64,000 nt of DNA from a virus. Position numbers and translations under genes: made by a program. Positions 9,186 through 18,172 of the stretch are shown one piece after another; within the stretch, counting starts at the first letter, position 1; each line of letters begins with the position of its first letter. Below the pieces are notes generated by a model. That model was not told the DNA's origin. It saw only the letters and a program-made list of their open reading frames with translations, and searched no databases. The stretch spans positions 25,757 through 89,756 of IMG/VR virus record IMGVR_UViG_3300029309_000008. One strand, 5' to 3'.

Positions 9186-9884
9186 ATGACTGTTGGACAA
9201 TTTATCTCGGATGTAAAAAACTCTGTTCAAGCTATCAGACAAGATGATAGAATAAGTAATAAGTATATCCATTCGTTAGCAAGGGATTATACTAGTTTTA
9301 TATTGTCACAAAGACAATTGAGAGATGTATTTAGAGATAGCACTATCTTTACAGAGGTAACTTGTGTTGAAATGAAACAAATTCGTGCTGATAAGTGTGA
9401 TATTGCAGAGTTTAGAAAGTGCGATAAAGTCATGAAATCTGAGTGCAAGCTTCCAAATATTTTCAATTCTTCTATCGGGCCTATCATTATTGCAGTTTCA
9501 AATATTACAGGAGAAACTCAATATCAGCAGCTAAGAACAGCAGCAGACTACAAAAGTCAGCAGAAAAGAAAGTTCCAAACTGCCGTTAATTATTTTTATT
9601 TAGCTAACGGTTTTTTGTATGTTGTAGGGAGTACGCCCGAAAGGATATCAATAACTGCTCTATTTGAAGACCAACTTGAAGCAGAACAGTTTTCCGCTTG
9701 CTCTGGTGTTGATAGCTGTGAGTCTGCTCTTGATTATAAAATTATTATACCTAACAAGTATATCTCTACAGTAAAAGACCAAGTGGTACAACATTTAATT
9801 AAAACAAGAAAAAATATACCAGCCGATGAAAATCCCGATTTAGATAGTAACCAGAAAACTGGATTAGTAGCTAAACGTAAGTAA
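9186..9884 (+). CDS. putative neck/ring protein, crAss-like phage type
   Basis: This is a 232-residue protein. The opening block TVGQFISDVKNSVQ, the segment with spaced cysteines around residues 60-85 and the stretch LPNIFNSSIGPII resemble, as I recall them, conserved features of crAss-like phage connector ring proteins (gene upstream of the muzzle gene). The domain is mixed alpha/beta with a helical N-terminus, and the tail is basic and probably flexible. It is the first gene after the terminator/promoter region and heads a tightly packed set. Its proposed job is a ring in the neck below the portal. Family assignment comes from memory and synteny. Confidence 0.55.
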   Translation: MTVGQFISDVKNSVQAIRQDDRISNKYIHSLARDYTSFILSQRQLRDVFRDSTIFTEVTCVEMKQIRADKCDIAEFRKCDKVMKSECKLPNIFNSSIGPIIIAVSNITGETQYQQLRTAADYKSQQKRKFQTAVNYFYLANGFLYVVGSTPERISITALFEDQLEAEQFSACSGVDSCESALDYKIIIPNKYISTVKDQVVQHLIKTRKNIPADENPDLDSNQKTGLVAKRK

Positions 9885-10378
9885 TGTTTAAACGAGGTGA
9901 TAGAAAACCATCTTCGTGGGGAGTTCCTGTAAATGTGATGGGTAAAAACTTTGAACGAAAAGTTAAAAGAAAATATCCCAACTTAAAAGACAGGTATACT
10001 CCGACTGAGTGGGCTAACATAAAAAAAGAGTTCTGGGGAACTGCAGCTGATGTTTTGATAAATCAGCCTAACGGAATAGTTTTAGATGGGATAGGATACT
10101 TTTGTTTCCCAGCCTACATAAAAAAAAGTAAATTCCCCTACACAAACAGAACCAATTTTAAGAACAAAGGACTATTGTATTACAGTCAGTTTTTTGGTCA
10201 TGTATTTAATAATTTTTTCTTGAGAGGACTAAGTTTTGAATTTATAAGACCACAAAAGAATAAATGGAAAGACAAAGTAAACGAAGGATACGAATATAAG
10301 TGTCACTACAAGAATATAGATAACATCATAGGCAATGGAAAAAAGCACTTACATCCCACTAGAAGAATTTATCGCTGA
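9884..10378 (+). CDS. putative neck-associated protein (crAss-like synteny)
   Basis: This 164-residue, very basic and aromatic protein is rich in Lys, Arg, Phe and Tyr (FERKVKRKYPNL, GIGYFCFPAYIKKSKFPY). It overlaps the previous gene by one base (TAATG) and the next by 44 bases. In crAss-like phages a small basic protein with a 'V.LDGIGYF' type core sits between ring-protein genes, and position and style match here. The charge suggests contact with DNA or with an acidic ring partner in the connector. I see no catalytic motif. Confidence 0.5.
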   Translation: MFKRGDRKPSSWGVPVNVMGKNFERKVKRKYPNLKDRYTPTEWANIKKEFWGTAADVLINQPNGIVLDGIGYFCFPAYIKKSKFPYTNRTNFKNKGLLYYSQFFGHVFNNFFLRGLSFEFIRPQKNKWKDKVNEGYEYKCHYKNIDNIIGNGKKHLHPTRRIYR

Positions 10379-11291
10379 TTTAACTTCTAGTAATTATTTT
10401 AAAGACAACCCTCAATTAGTAGATGAGGCATCTATCGCTAGGTGGGTGTTTTTGAAATTAAAAAACTTTGGGAGAAACGTTATGGATAAGTATGAGAGAG
10501 TTATCCACGTTGATAACTATAGAGCAGAACTTCCAGAAAATTTTGCATCCCTTTTCTTAGCTGTATTTTGTGAACCACATTTAATTAGTATGCCAGAGGA
10601 TACTGAACCACTTAGAGTTCAGTCTAGACTGTACGCAGAAAAAATCAGCTGCCCTGAAGAAAGCATTTGTACTGACTGCCTACCAACTTGTAAAGAGGGA
10701 AGTTGTGTAGACAGAGTAGTAGAGAATTTATATTTAGACCCCACTACAAACGTAAACGTCCTTTACAGGAATCCTGTTTATGTAAAAATAGGTAGTGACT
10801 TGATTAGAAGCCAATGTGAGGCTAACTGTATAAATCGTCATGTAAAAGACAGCCCATATTCGATGAATATAAAAGGAAAGACAGTATACGCTAACTTCAA
10901 GAAAGGGGCTATCTACCTTCAATACTATGGATTACCGATGGATGACAATTGTCTTCCTGTTATTCCTATAACACCTAACGGATACTTAGAAGAATACCTA
11001 GAGTATTACGTCAAAAGAAAAATATTGGAAGATGCAATGCTATCTGACGATACCACTAATAAACAATACATATATAGTTCATACATACAACAAGAAACTG
11101 ATTTACACGCTAAGGCTAAAGCTGATACTTCTAAAATTGATATGGTTGCTTTGTTTAAAGCTATGGGCAACAACAGGTTTAGAATGCATAAATACGATGT
11201 TTATCTAGGTGCGTTGAAAACTAATTATGTTGATTCGGGACCAGCCGTAGGATTCGGTACGTTCCAGAACCCTAATCCATTTCGATTCTAA
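10335..11291 (+). CDS. putative second neck/ring protein, crAss-like phage type
   Basis: This is a 318-residue protein. An N-terminal helical region (EFIADLTSSNYF, SIARWVFLKLKNFG) is followed by the beta segment RVIHVDNYRAELPENF. A Cys-rich loop region (about residues 112-130) and a helical C-terminus (YLEEYLEYYVKRKILED, KADTSKIDMVALFKAM) complete it. This overall plan resembles crAss-like ring proteins between the small basic protein and the muzzle gene. The start overlaps the upstream gene by 44 bases, and the stop overlaps the giant 2293-aa gene by one base, showing a translationally coupled structural operon. The assignment rests on recalled similarity and gene order. Confidence 0.55.
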   Translation: MEKSTYIPLEEFIADLTSSNYFKDNPQLVDEASIARWVFLKLKNFGRNVMDKYERVIHVDNYRAELPENFASLFLAVFCEPHLISMPEDTEPLRVQSRLYAEKISCPEESICTDCLPTCKEGSCVDRVVENLYLDPTTNVNVLYRNPVYVKIGSDLIRSQCEANCINRHVKDSPYSMNIKGKTVYANFKKGAIYLQYYGLPMDDNCLPVIPITPNGYLEEYLEYYVKRKILEDAMLSDDTTNKQYIYSSYIQQETDLHAKAKADTSKIDMVALFKAMGNNRFRMHKYDVYLGALKTNYVDSGPAVGFGTFQNPNPFRF

Positions 11292-14200
11292 TGGCTAAGA
11301 GTAACAAAAGAATAGACAGACAGATAGGTGCACCCAAGCAGGGTATGAATAAGGATGTGCATCCCGCATCCTTAGACGAAAAAACCTACACACATGCCCT
11401 CAATGCAAACTATGAGGGACAGGATGGAGATATTGTTAACCTTCAAAATGAAGAAAGCAACATACTTTGTTCAAAGTTTAAACCAGGCTTTAAAGTAGTA
11501 GGACACCAAATTGACATCACAGGGGAAAGAACATATTTCTTTTTAGTTGATGATTCTACAACTCCCCCTCGCTCTGAGATAGGATTTATAGAGGACCTGG
11601 GTAAGCAAATTAATTTTACTGACACAGTAATTAAATGTGGGTGTAGTATAGAGGCTGTTCTATCTGATGGTTTAGAAAATCAAGTTCAAAGTGAGACCTG
11701 TACTTATACTACCTTAATAGCTGATTACGAATGTCCTAATGGCTTGACTCCTAATCACTGTCTAAATTTTAACATAAACTATCCAATATCGTCAGTACTA
11801 AAAGACGACAAGTTGGGGAAGATACTGTATTTTACAGATGACCTTAACCCCAGAAGAAGAATAGAACTAGATAACATTTCTCAGTACTACAAAACTCCTG
11901 TTGTTTGTGCCGATGATGCGGATGCTTGCATCAATTGTGGGCTAATGGATATGCTTCCAGAGACACCACCACTTTGCATCGATGTAGAAGGCACAGTAAT
12001 AGGTGGGGATGTTGACCATGGGGTGTATGCTTTTTTTGCAGGGTATTGTGATGGAGAGGGTAATATGGTTAGAGACTACTCCGCTTCTACAAATACCTTT
12101 TCAGTTAAAGACCCTAATAAGGATATTTATACTCAGCCTGAATTAGATATTCCTACAAACTTCTCTATAAAACTTAATATAAATAATCTAGATACACAAT
12201 TTGAATTTTACCAAGTAGCTGTAGTGGCTATTAAGGAGGTCAATGGTGCAAAGTCTTATTATAGTTTAGGAGTTTTTCCAACATCGAATCAAGAAGTTTT
12301 ATTCTCTGGATTAGAAACTTTACCACAGGAAAATAGGTTAGGCCTTTTTGAAATTACCCAAACTGTGCCAGAATACATCAAAGCTAAGTTTGTAACAAAC
12401 ACAAACAACACCCTTTACTTTGGGGACCTGGAGGGCAGGCCAGACCCTAACCTTCAGCCAGTTGTAAACTTTATGGGACAGTTTGCCAAGTGGCGAACTT
12501 TTATGGCAGAAGAAGACCTTTACAGTACTTCTTATGGTACAGGTAATTTTAAAGGATATATGCGAGACGAAGTTGTTCCTTTTGGAATTAGGTTCGTAAC
12601 TAAAAAAGGCTACAAGACTCCAATCTATCCTTTGATAGCAAGAGTAGCAGATGCAACTAGCGATTTATACTTTGATGATATATCTTCTGGAAGTATACCT
12701 TCTCACCAAGCTGACCCAACGGCTTGTATCGCAGCTATAAAAAGTTCTATCAACTTACCTACAGCAGCTAGCACACGTAAGTGGATAAAAGACGTTTACT
12801 CAACATTAAGGTATGGTAATGAAAACTGTAATGATGAAGAGAGAGTGTACAAGTGGCAGTACTACAACACCGCAGTAGAACAGAGAAGAGATATCGATGA
12901 TTGTGCAACGGTAAGTTCTACAACAGTTAAAAGAGATATAGAAAAGGTTTGTTCTCAAGAAGAAAACACTATACTAGGTACTTCTGTAGGTATACCTAAT
13001 GATAACACCACGGCATTAAGACTTGATTTCACAGAGGACGGAACTGTACCTGAGTTTGAAACTCCTCCTTGTGACCCCACGACTGACCCCACTTGCCCGT
13101 GTCCAGTAGGTATTGAGGTAGAAGGATTTTTTACAGGGTTTGCTGATTATGTTCAAAATAATCAATCCGTCTTTGAAGACATTGCAAATGATTCTACTGG
13201 TCTATATGGTGCAACTCAAAAACTACTAGCAAGTTACTTTATTTTAGATAATTATAAAGAAGGAGGCATACATGCACTCGACTGTTGTGATGTAGGGTTT
13301 GATAGTAGCGTTTGTGGCACGCCTACTAAAATATCTGAATTCATAGAAGTTTTAGGATTAGAGACAAGGGCTCCCTGTGCTAAGATAGTTTATGAAGAGT
13401 GCTCATATTATGATAGGCCTCCTGAATCAGATATCTGTTTTAACTATGCAATAGACCCTACCAATGGTGATAACAAAAACATAAATATTCAATGTGCTTA
13501 TGATGTAAAGGGGGACAATACCCAACGTTGCGAGAATGATTGTGGAGATGGTGCTAAAAATTATTTATTTACTTATGAATTTTTTGTAGGTGTAAGAAAA
13601 AAGAAAGATAAATATAATTTAGTATTTGATAGAACAACTCCCGTTTCTGGAGGAAGCAGTTGTAACAATTCCTCTAGTCTTCCATTAAGCTTTAATGAGT
13701 ATGATTCTGCATTTACCACACACATTACTCCTGATTTTCCTGATATTGAAATAGTTGAAAATGACGGGACCACTTCAGACGAAGATGCCAGGTACATTAG
13801 TAAACATATAAATAGCCAAGAAGCACAAGTCAAACAGTTAATGGACAAAGACTTTATAGCTGGTTATGGTTATGGGGAGGTAGACCCTAGACAAAATACT
13901 AATCCAGGAAGCAGAAGAAAGAAAAAATTCTGTGCAAAGGCAAAAAATGACATTTATTTAGGGCTTCCTGAGAATGCAGGGCCATTTGATAATTCAGATA
14001 ACGTATCAGGACCTGGTATTTTCTTTAATGGGGGGAGTGCAGGTTTTCCATTAGTAGATGGAGTAGATTATGGCAGAGTTCACAATAATGCTGTATGGTA
14101 TAAATTAGCTGTGGGTTCGAATAATAAAATTTATTTTGCTGTTTCTAGACAAAATGATTTTCCCTCTGACAACGATAAGAAAGACTGTTTATGGTATCCT

Positions 14201-17200
14201 GAAATAGCAAGAGTCAGTTTCTTTGTAAACTGTGATGGAGACATCTTTGAAAATTTCACACTTTGTGCTAATCCTTCTGAAAAGAATTTAAACTCCACGA
14301 AAGTAGATTTAGATGGGCCTGATGGAGTTATAGAGCTTGATATAAAAGCGGCTCTTGACTCTGGTGCGTTTCCAGGGGGTATATCAGAAATTTATGTTGC
14401 TGTAGACACACCAGTTGTGAGGGCTGAACAACGTCCAGGACAAGCCAATTCTTGTTTTTATCCTGGGGGATTGGGAGATAAGGAACATACAGATAAAGCT
14501 GGTGGCAGCGGTCAAAATATTTACTATTATAGTTCTGGTACAAACTGTTTTGTAGTCAAAGCTTATAACCAAGCCATAGATTATATTGAGGCTTACTTGG
14601 CACCCACACAACTAATTTTAGAAAAAACTTGTACTTTCAAAAGTAGTTGCACACTATCTGTTTACGATACTTTAAAGTGTGACCCTTTCTTTAGAAGTGA
14701 AGGTATATTTTCATATTGGGAATCAACTAACATCTACCCCGATAATGATTTTCTATATAACAGTAAAAATCAAATAACTAATATCGCTAACTTGGACTTA
14801 GGTAGTGCAGATGCAAATAATGAGTTCAATAATATATATGTAACGGGTGGAGAATTAAACGACAAGGCTAACTTTGCGTGTAAACCGATTAGACACTTTA
14901 AGTTCCCTGATGTAAACATTTCTCCAATGTTTGGGGCTGATACGTTCTTCAATGCCCAGCCTGTTCCTTTTGTACCATCTAAAATTTATCCAATAGGCTT
15001 CCATATTGATAACAATATTATCAATGGATTCTTGGATTTAGCCGTAGATAATACTTTAATCACTCAAGAGTTTAGGGATTCAATCACTAACTACGAAATA
15101 TTTAGAGGGGATGTCAGACTAAATAAGTCTATTATTTCTAAAGGTGTTCTCTACGATATGTACAAACACGTAGACGAGGATACCAACGATACATCTTATT
15201 TTAGTAACTTTCCTTACAATGATTTATCAGATAATAAACTACTTTACAGAAAAGAAAACAGGAAGAAGTTTATAGAGCATCCATTTAAGAATGATTTAAA
15301 ATCAAACAACAGGTTTACATTCCATTCTCCTAACACATCGTTTGACAGAGACTTGTTGCCTTTTGAAATGTATGTTGAAACTGATTTTGTAGGGTATAGT
15401 AGAGGTGCATTCGCAAAAGTAGAGGACCATCCGAAGTATACAGTCCTCGCACCAAGAGCCTACAGAATAGCTAGATTCTTAGCAGCAGCTGAAACAACAT
15501 TAGACTTTTTAACAAACTTAAGTTCGGCATTAATACAAGTGGGTCTTGCTGGTAATGTGGGTACAACTACCAACGTTTTACAGCCTGTAGCATGGGTAGC
15601 ATTTGGTCTATACACAGGACAAGCACTTATAAACTTAGTACCACAAGGTAAACAGAATACATCTAAGTGGTTAACTATATTTAGAACTTTAGGAAATGAC
15701 AGAAACTTCGCCAATTACTACTCTTCAGTAGGATTCTACAATGGTATGTATATACCCCCTTCACAAGAGGGCGACAAATTAAGAGGGCTAAGAGAAAAGT
15801 TATATATTGATAATGGTAGATACCGTGTCGATGAGATAGATGAAGATAGTAATATTATCATCAACAACTTTAACAGAGAGTCTTCAGTTTATTTAAGTCT
15901 TGGTGTAGAAAAGGATTCATCAGGCAACGTTAGACATAATTTTAATCTTGATAAGTCACCTGCTATTAGAAACTACGATAATAGTAGATTCATAGCATCG
16001 GACAAAGGGTGCTTTAAGGGAGCTGTATCAAGGGAGTATGAAGCACCTATCTCTTCCCCTTATGTTTCACTTAAACGATTCTTGCCTGGACAGTATGGAG
16101 GTATTAGTAGTGTAAGTTGGTTTGATACCGCATATTGTGGAGACCTTACAAAAACTAATTCTTGTGAAGCTGCCTTTGGTGGAGATACGTTTATAAGTAG
16201 GATGTACCTCAAAAGAAAGTTTTCGCTTTTCTCTACGCCAGCTTTGATAGGTAAAAACGGTACAGGAGACAATGTGCCTTATGAGTACTCTATTTATAGA
16301 AATGTAGGCTACCCTAGATTCTTCTTAGACTATCTGATGGATGGAGAAGATGATGTTACAATTTATGGTAACATCCCTAACTTAAGGTCAAATTTTGAAT
16401 TTGATTGTACAAATAGTAAGGGGTTGTACATGAAGCCCCCATCAAAGTTCTACTTGTTCTACTATGGTATACCTGGATTTTTGGTAGAGTCTAGAATTAA
16501 TCTTAACTTCCGTTATGGTAGAAATAATTCTGATAAATTCTTTTATCCAGGAACTAGGGATTACTTAGGGTGGACTCAAGAAAACTATGTGTCTGTACGT
16601 GAGGGAGAAGAGTTTTCATACAATGAGAACTACAGTAAAAACAATGATATCTCTGATGCATTTGTTCTTCCTGATAACTACGACCCAGCCATATGGAATG
16701 CACAGTATGATAATTATGATAGAGTAATATTCTCACTACCTGATAACAATGAGTCTAACAGAATTGACAACTTTAGATATTTCCTATCTAATAACTACCA
16801 TGACTTTGGTAATAAGTATGGCAGACTGGTAGACTTGGCTAATATAGAGTCAGATAAAGTACTTGTTCGTTTTGAAAATGGAGCATCTATATTTAATTCT
16901 TATAATGTTTTACGTGGCCAAAATCAATCCGACCCTAATTATGCGGTGAATCCTCAAGAAAACAGAACAATACTCAAGAGTAAACCTAGTGAGTTCTTTA
17001 GAACAGAGTTAGGCTACGGAGGTACTCAACACAGAGCTTTAGTTTCTTGTCAGCTGGGGCACTTTTGGACTGATGCTAAAAGAGGGAGAGTATACCAGTT
17101 AAGTCCTAACGGAACGTCTTGGGATGAAATATCTAACAAGGGTATGAAAAACTGGTTTAGAGAAAACTTGCCTTTCCGTATTAAAACTCAGTTTAAGGAT

Positions 17201-18172
17201 ATCCCAGATGATATGCTTGACAATACTATGGATGGGCTAGGAATAGCTATGACATGGGATGACAGGTATATGCGTTTATTCTTAACCAAGTTAGATTCAA
17301 AGGTAAAATCAAGCATTACGATTTGGACAGGAGATGATTCTCTAGCTCCTAATAACAGTATGAGAATCAAAGACTTAGACTTTATCTATAGAAATGATTT
17401 AGGAGTTGATTCTGTTGTAAACCCTCAAGACCCTACGTATTTTGATTTAGCTTCTTGGACGACAGCTTATAGTCCTGTAATTAAGGGGTGGGTATCTTTT
17501 TACTCTTTCACGCCTAACTATTATGTAAGTCATCAGAACTATTTCTCTTCTGGTCTTAATCCTCTTGTAAGTGGGACAAGAAAAGGTAGTACTGCAGGAA
17601 TATGGAATCACTTACTTGGTAGTAACCAAACATTCCAAGTATTCTATGGTTCTAGGCACTCGTGGATTATTGAAACTGTCGCTAAAACTAATTATCAAAG
17701 TAAGCTATATGAAGACTTTAGCTATAGGCTAAATGTTAGAAGATATGTGAATGAGTATGATTACCATTACTTCGATGAAAACTTCGATAAGATGGTTCTG
17801 TACAATGACAGAGAGTCTTCAGGATTATTAAGACTAGTGACTCAAGAGCCTAATAGTTTGAAACAACTTATTGATTTCCCTAAGTTCACTTCTACAGGTA
17901 TTGACATTATAGCCACAAATCAGGATTATACTTGGTCAGTTAACTACTTTTTCGATAATTTAAAAGAAAATCATACACAACCTATTTGGACTAATGCTCT
18001 AAATAATGTAGATAAGGATTTAAACAATGAAGCATTCAACTACAACCCTTCATTCAAAAACCATATTAGAGGTCAATACTTACTAATAAGAATGGAGCAG
18101 AGTAAAGAATCAAGACTTAAGTTTATATTTGAACACTTTATATCAGACTCATTAATGTACGATGCCTACTAA
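11291..18172 (+). CDS. giant tail 'muzzle'-like structural protein (2293 aa)
   Basis: The N-terminal block (IGAPKQGMNKDVHP, YTHALNANYEG, LQNEESN) resembles the start of the long crAss-like 'muzzle'/tail-barrel protein as I remember it. That protein forms the bulk of the short tail below the ring proteins. The chain is beta-rich, with many Asn/Asp/Tyr turns, Cys-containing loops (CINCG, CPCPVG) and no catalytic motif. One short helical hydrophobic stretch occurs near residues 1390-1450. It directly follows the ring-type genes by a TAATG overlap and overlaps the next giant gene by 11 bases. At 6.9 kb it is the largest gene in the window. Confidence 0.6.
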   Translation: MAKSNKRIDRQIGAPKQGMNKDVHPASLDEKTYTHALNANYEGQDGDIVNLQNEESNILCSKFKPGFKVVGHQIDITGERTYFFLVDDSTTPPRSEIGFIEDLGKQINFTDTVIKCGCSIEAVLSDGLENQVQSETCTYTTLIADYECPNGLTPNHCLNFNINYPISSVLKDDKLGKILYFTDDLNPRRRIELDNISQYYKTPVVCADDADACINCGLMDMLPETPPLCIDVEGTVIGGDVDHGVYAFFAGYCDGEGNMVRDYSASTNTFSVKDPNKDIYTQPELDIPTNFSIKLNINNLDTQFEFYQVAVVAIKEVNGAKSYYSLGVFPTSNQEVLFSGLETLPQENRLGLFEITQTVPEYIKAKFVTNTNNTLYFGDLEGRPDPNLQPVVNFMGQFAKWRTFMAEEDLYSTSYGTGNFKGYMRDEVVPFGIRFVTKKGYKTPIYPLIARVADATSDLYFDDISSGSIPSHQADPTACIAAIKSSINLPTAASTRKWIKDVYSTLRYGNENCNDEERVYKWQYYNTAVEQRRDIDDCATVSSTTVKRDIEKVCSQEENTILGTSVGIPNDNTTALRLDFTEDGTVPEFETPPCDPTTDPTCPCPVGIEVEGFFTGFADYVQNNQSVFEDIANDSTGLYGATQKLLASYFILDNYKEGGIHALDCCDVGFDSSVCGTPTKISEFIEVLGLETRAPCAKIVYEECSYYDRPPESDICFNYAIDPTNGDNKNINIQCAYDVKGDNTQRCENDCGDGAKNYLFTYEFFVGVRKKKDKYNLVFDRTTPVSGGSSCNNSSSLPLSFNEYDSAFTTHITPDFPDIEIVENDGTTSDEDARYISKHINSQEAQVKQLMDKDFIAGYGYGEVDPRQNTNPGSRRKKKFCAKAKNDIYLGLPENAGPFDNSDNVSGPGIFFNGGSAGFPLVDGVDYGRVHNNAVWYKLAVGSNNKIYFAVSRQNDFPSDNDKKDCLWYPEIARVSFFVNCDGDIFENFTLCANPSEKNLNSTKVDLDGPDGVIELDIKAALDSGAFPGGISEIYVAVDTPVVRAEQRPGQANSCFYPGGLGDKEHTDKAGGSGQNIYYYSSGTNCFVVKAYNQAIDYIEAYLAPTQLILEKTCTFKSSCTLSVYDTLKCDPFFRSEGIFSYWESTNIYPDNDFLYNSKNQITNIANLDLGSADANNEFNNIYVTGGELNDKANFACKPIRHFKFPDVNISPMFGADTFFNAQPVPFVPSKIYPIGFHIDNNIINGFLDLAVDNTLITQEFRDSITNYEIFRGDVRLNKSIISKGVLYDMYKHVDEDTNDTSYFSNFPYNDLSDNKLLYRKENRKKFIEHPFKNDLKSNNRFTFHSPNTSFDRDLLPFEMYVETDFVGYSRGAFAKVEDHPKYTVLAPRAYRIARFLAAAETTLDFLTNLSSALIQVGLAGNVGTTTNVLQPVAWVAFGLYTGQALINLVPQGKQNTSKWLTIFRTLGNDRNFANYYSSVGFYNGMYIPPSQEGDKLRGLREKLYIDNGRYRVDEIDEDSNIIINNFNRESSVYLSLGVEKDSSGNVRHNFNLDKSPAIRNYDNSRFIASDKGCFKGAVSREYEAPISSPYVSLKRFLPGQYGGISSVSWFDTAYCGDLTKTNSCEAAFGGDTFISRMYLKRKFSLFSTPALIGKNGTGDNVPYEYSIYRNVGYPRFFLDYLMDGEDDVTIYGNIPNLRSNFEFDCTNSKGLYMKPPSKFYLFYYGIPGFLVESRINLNFRYGRNNSDKFFYPGTRDYLGWTQENYVSVREGEEFSYNENYSKNNDISDAFVLPDNYDPAIWNAQYDNYDRVIFSLPDNNESNRIDNFRYFLSNNYHDFGNKYGRLVDLANIESDKVLVRFENGASIFNSYNVLRGQNQSDPNYAVNPQENRTILKSKPSEFFRTELGYGGTQHRALVSCQLGHFWTDAKRGRVYQLSPNGTSWDEISNKGMKNWFRENLPFRIKTQFKDIPDDMLDNTMDGLGIAMTWDDRYMRLFLTKLDSKVKSSITIWTGDDSLAPNNSMRIKDLDFIYRNDLGVDSVVNPQDPTYFDLASWTTAYSPVIKGWVSFYSFTPNYYVSHQNYFSSGLNPLVSGTRKGSTAGIWNHLLGSNQTFQVFYGSRHSWIIETVAKTNYQSKLYEDFSYRLNVRRYVNEYDYHYFDENFDKMVLYNDRESSGLLRLVTQEPNSLKQLIDFPKFTSTGIDIIATNQDYTWSVNYFFDNLKENHTQPIWTNALNNVDKDLNNEAFNYNPSFKNHIRGQYLLIRMEQSKESRLKFIFEHFISDSLMYDAY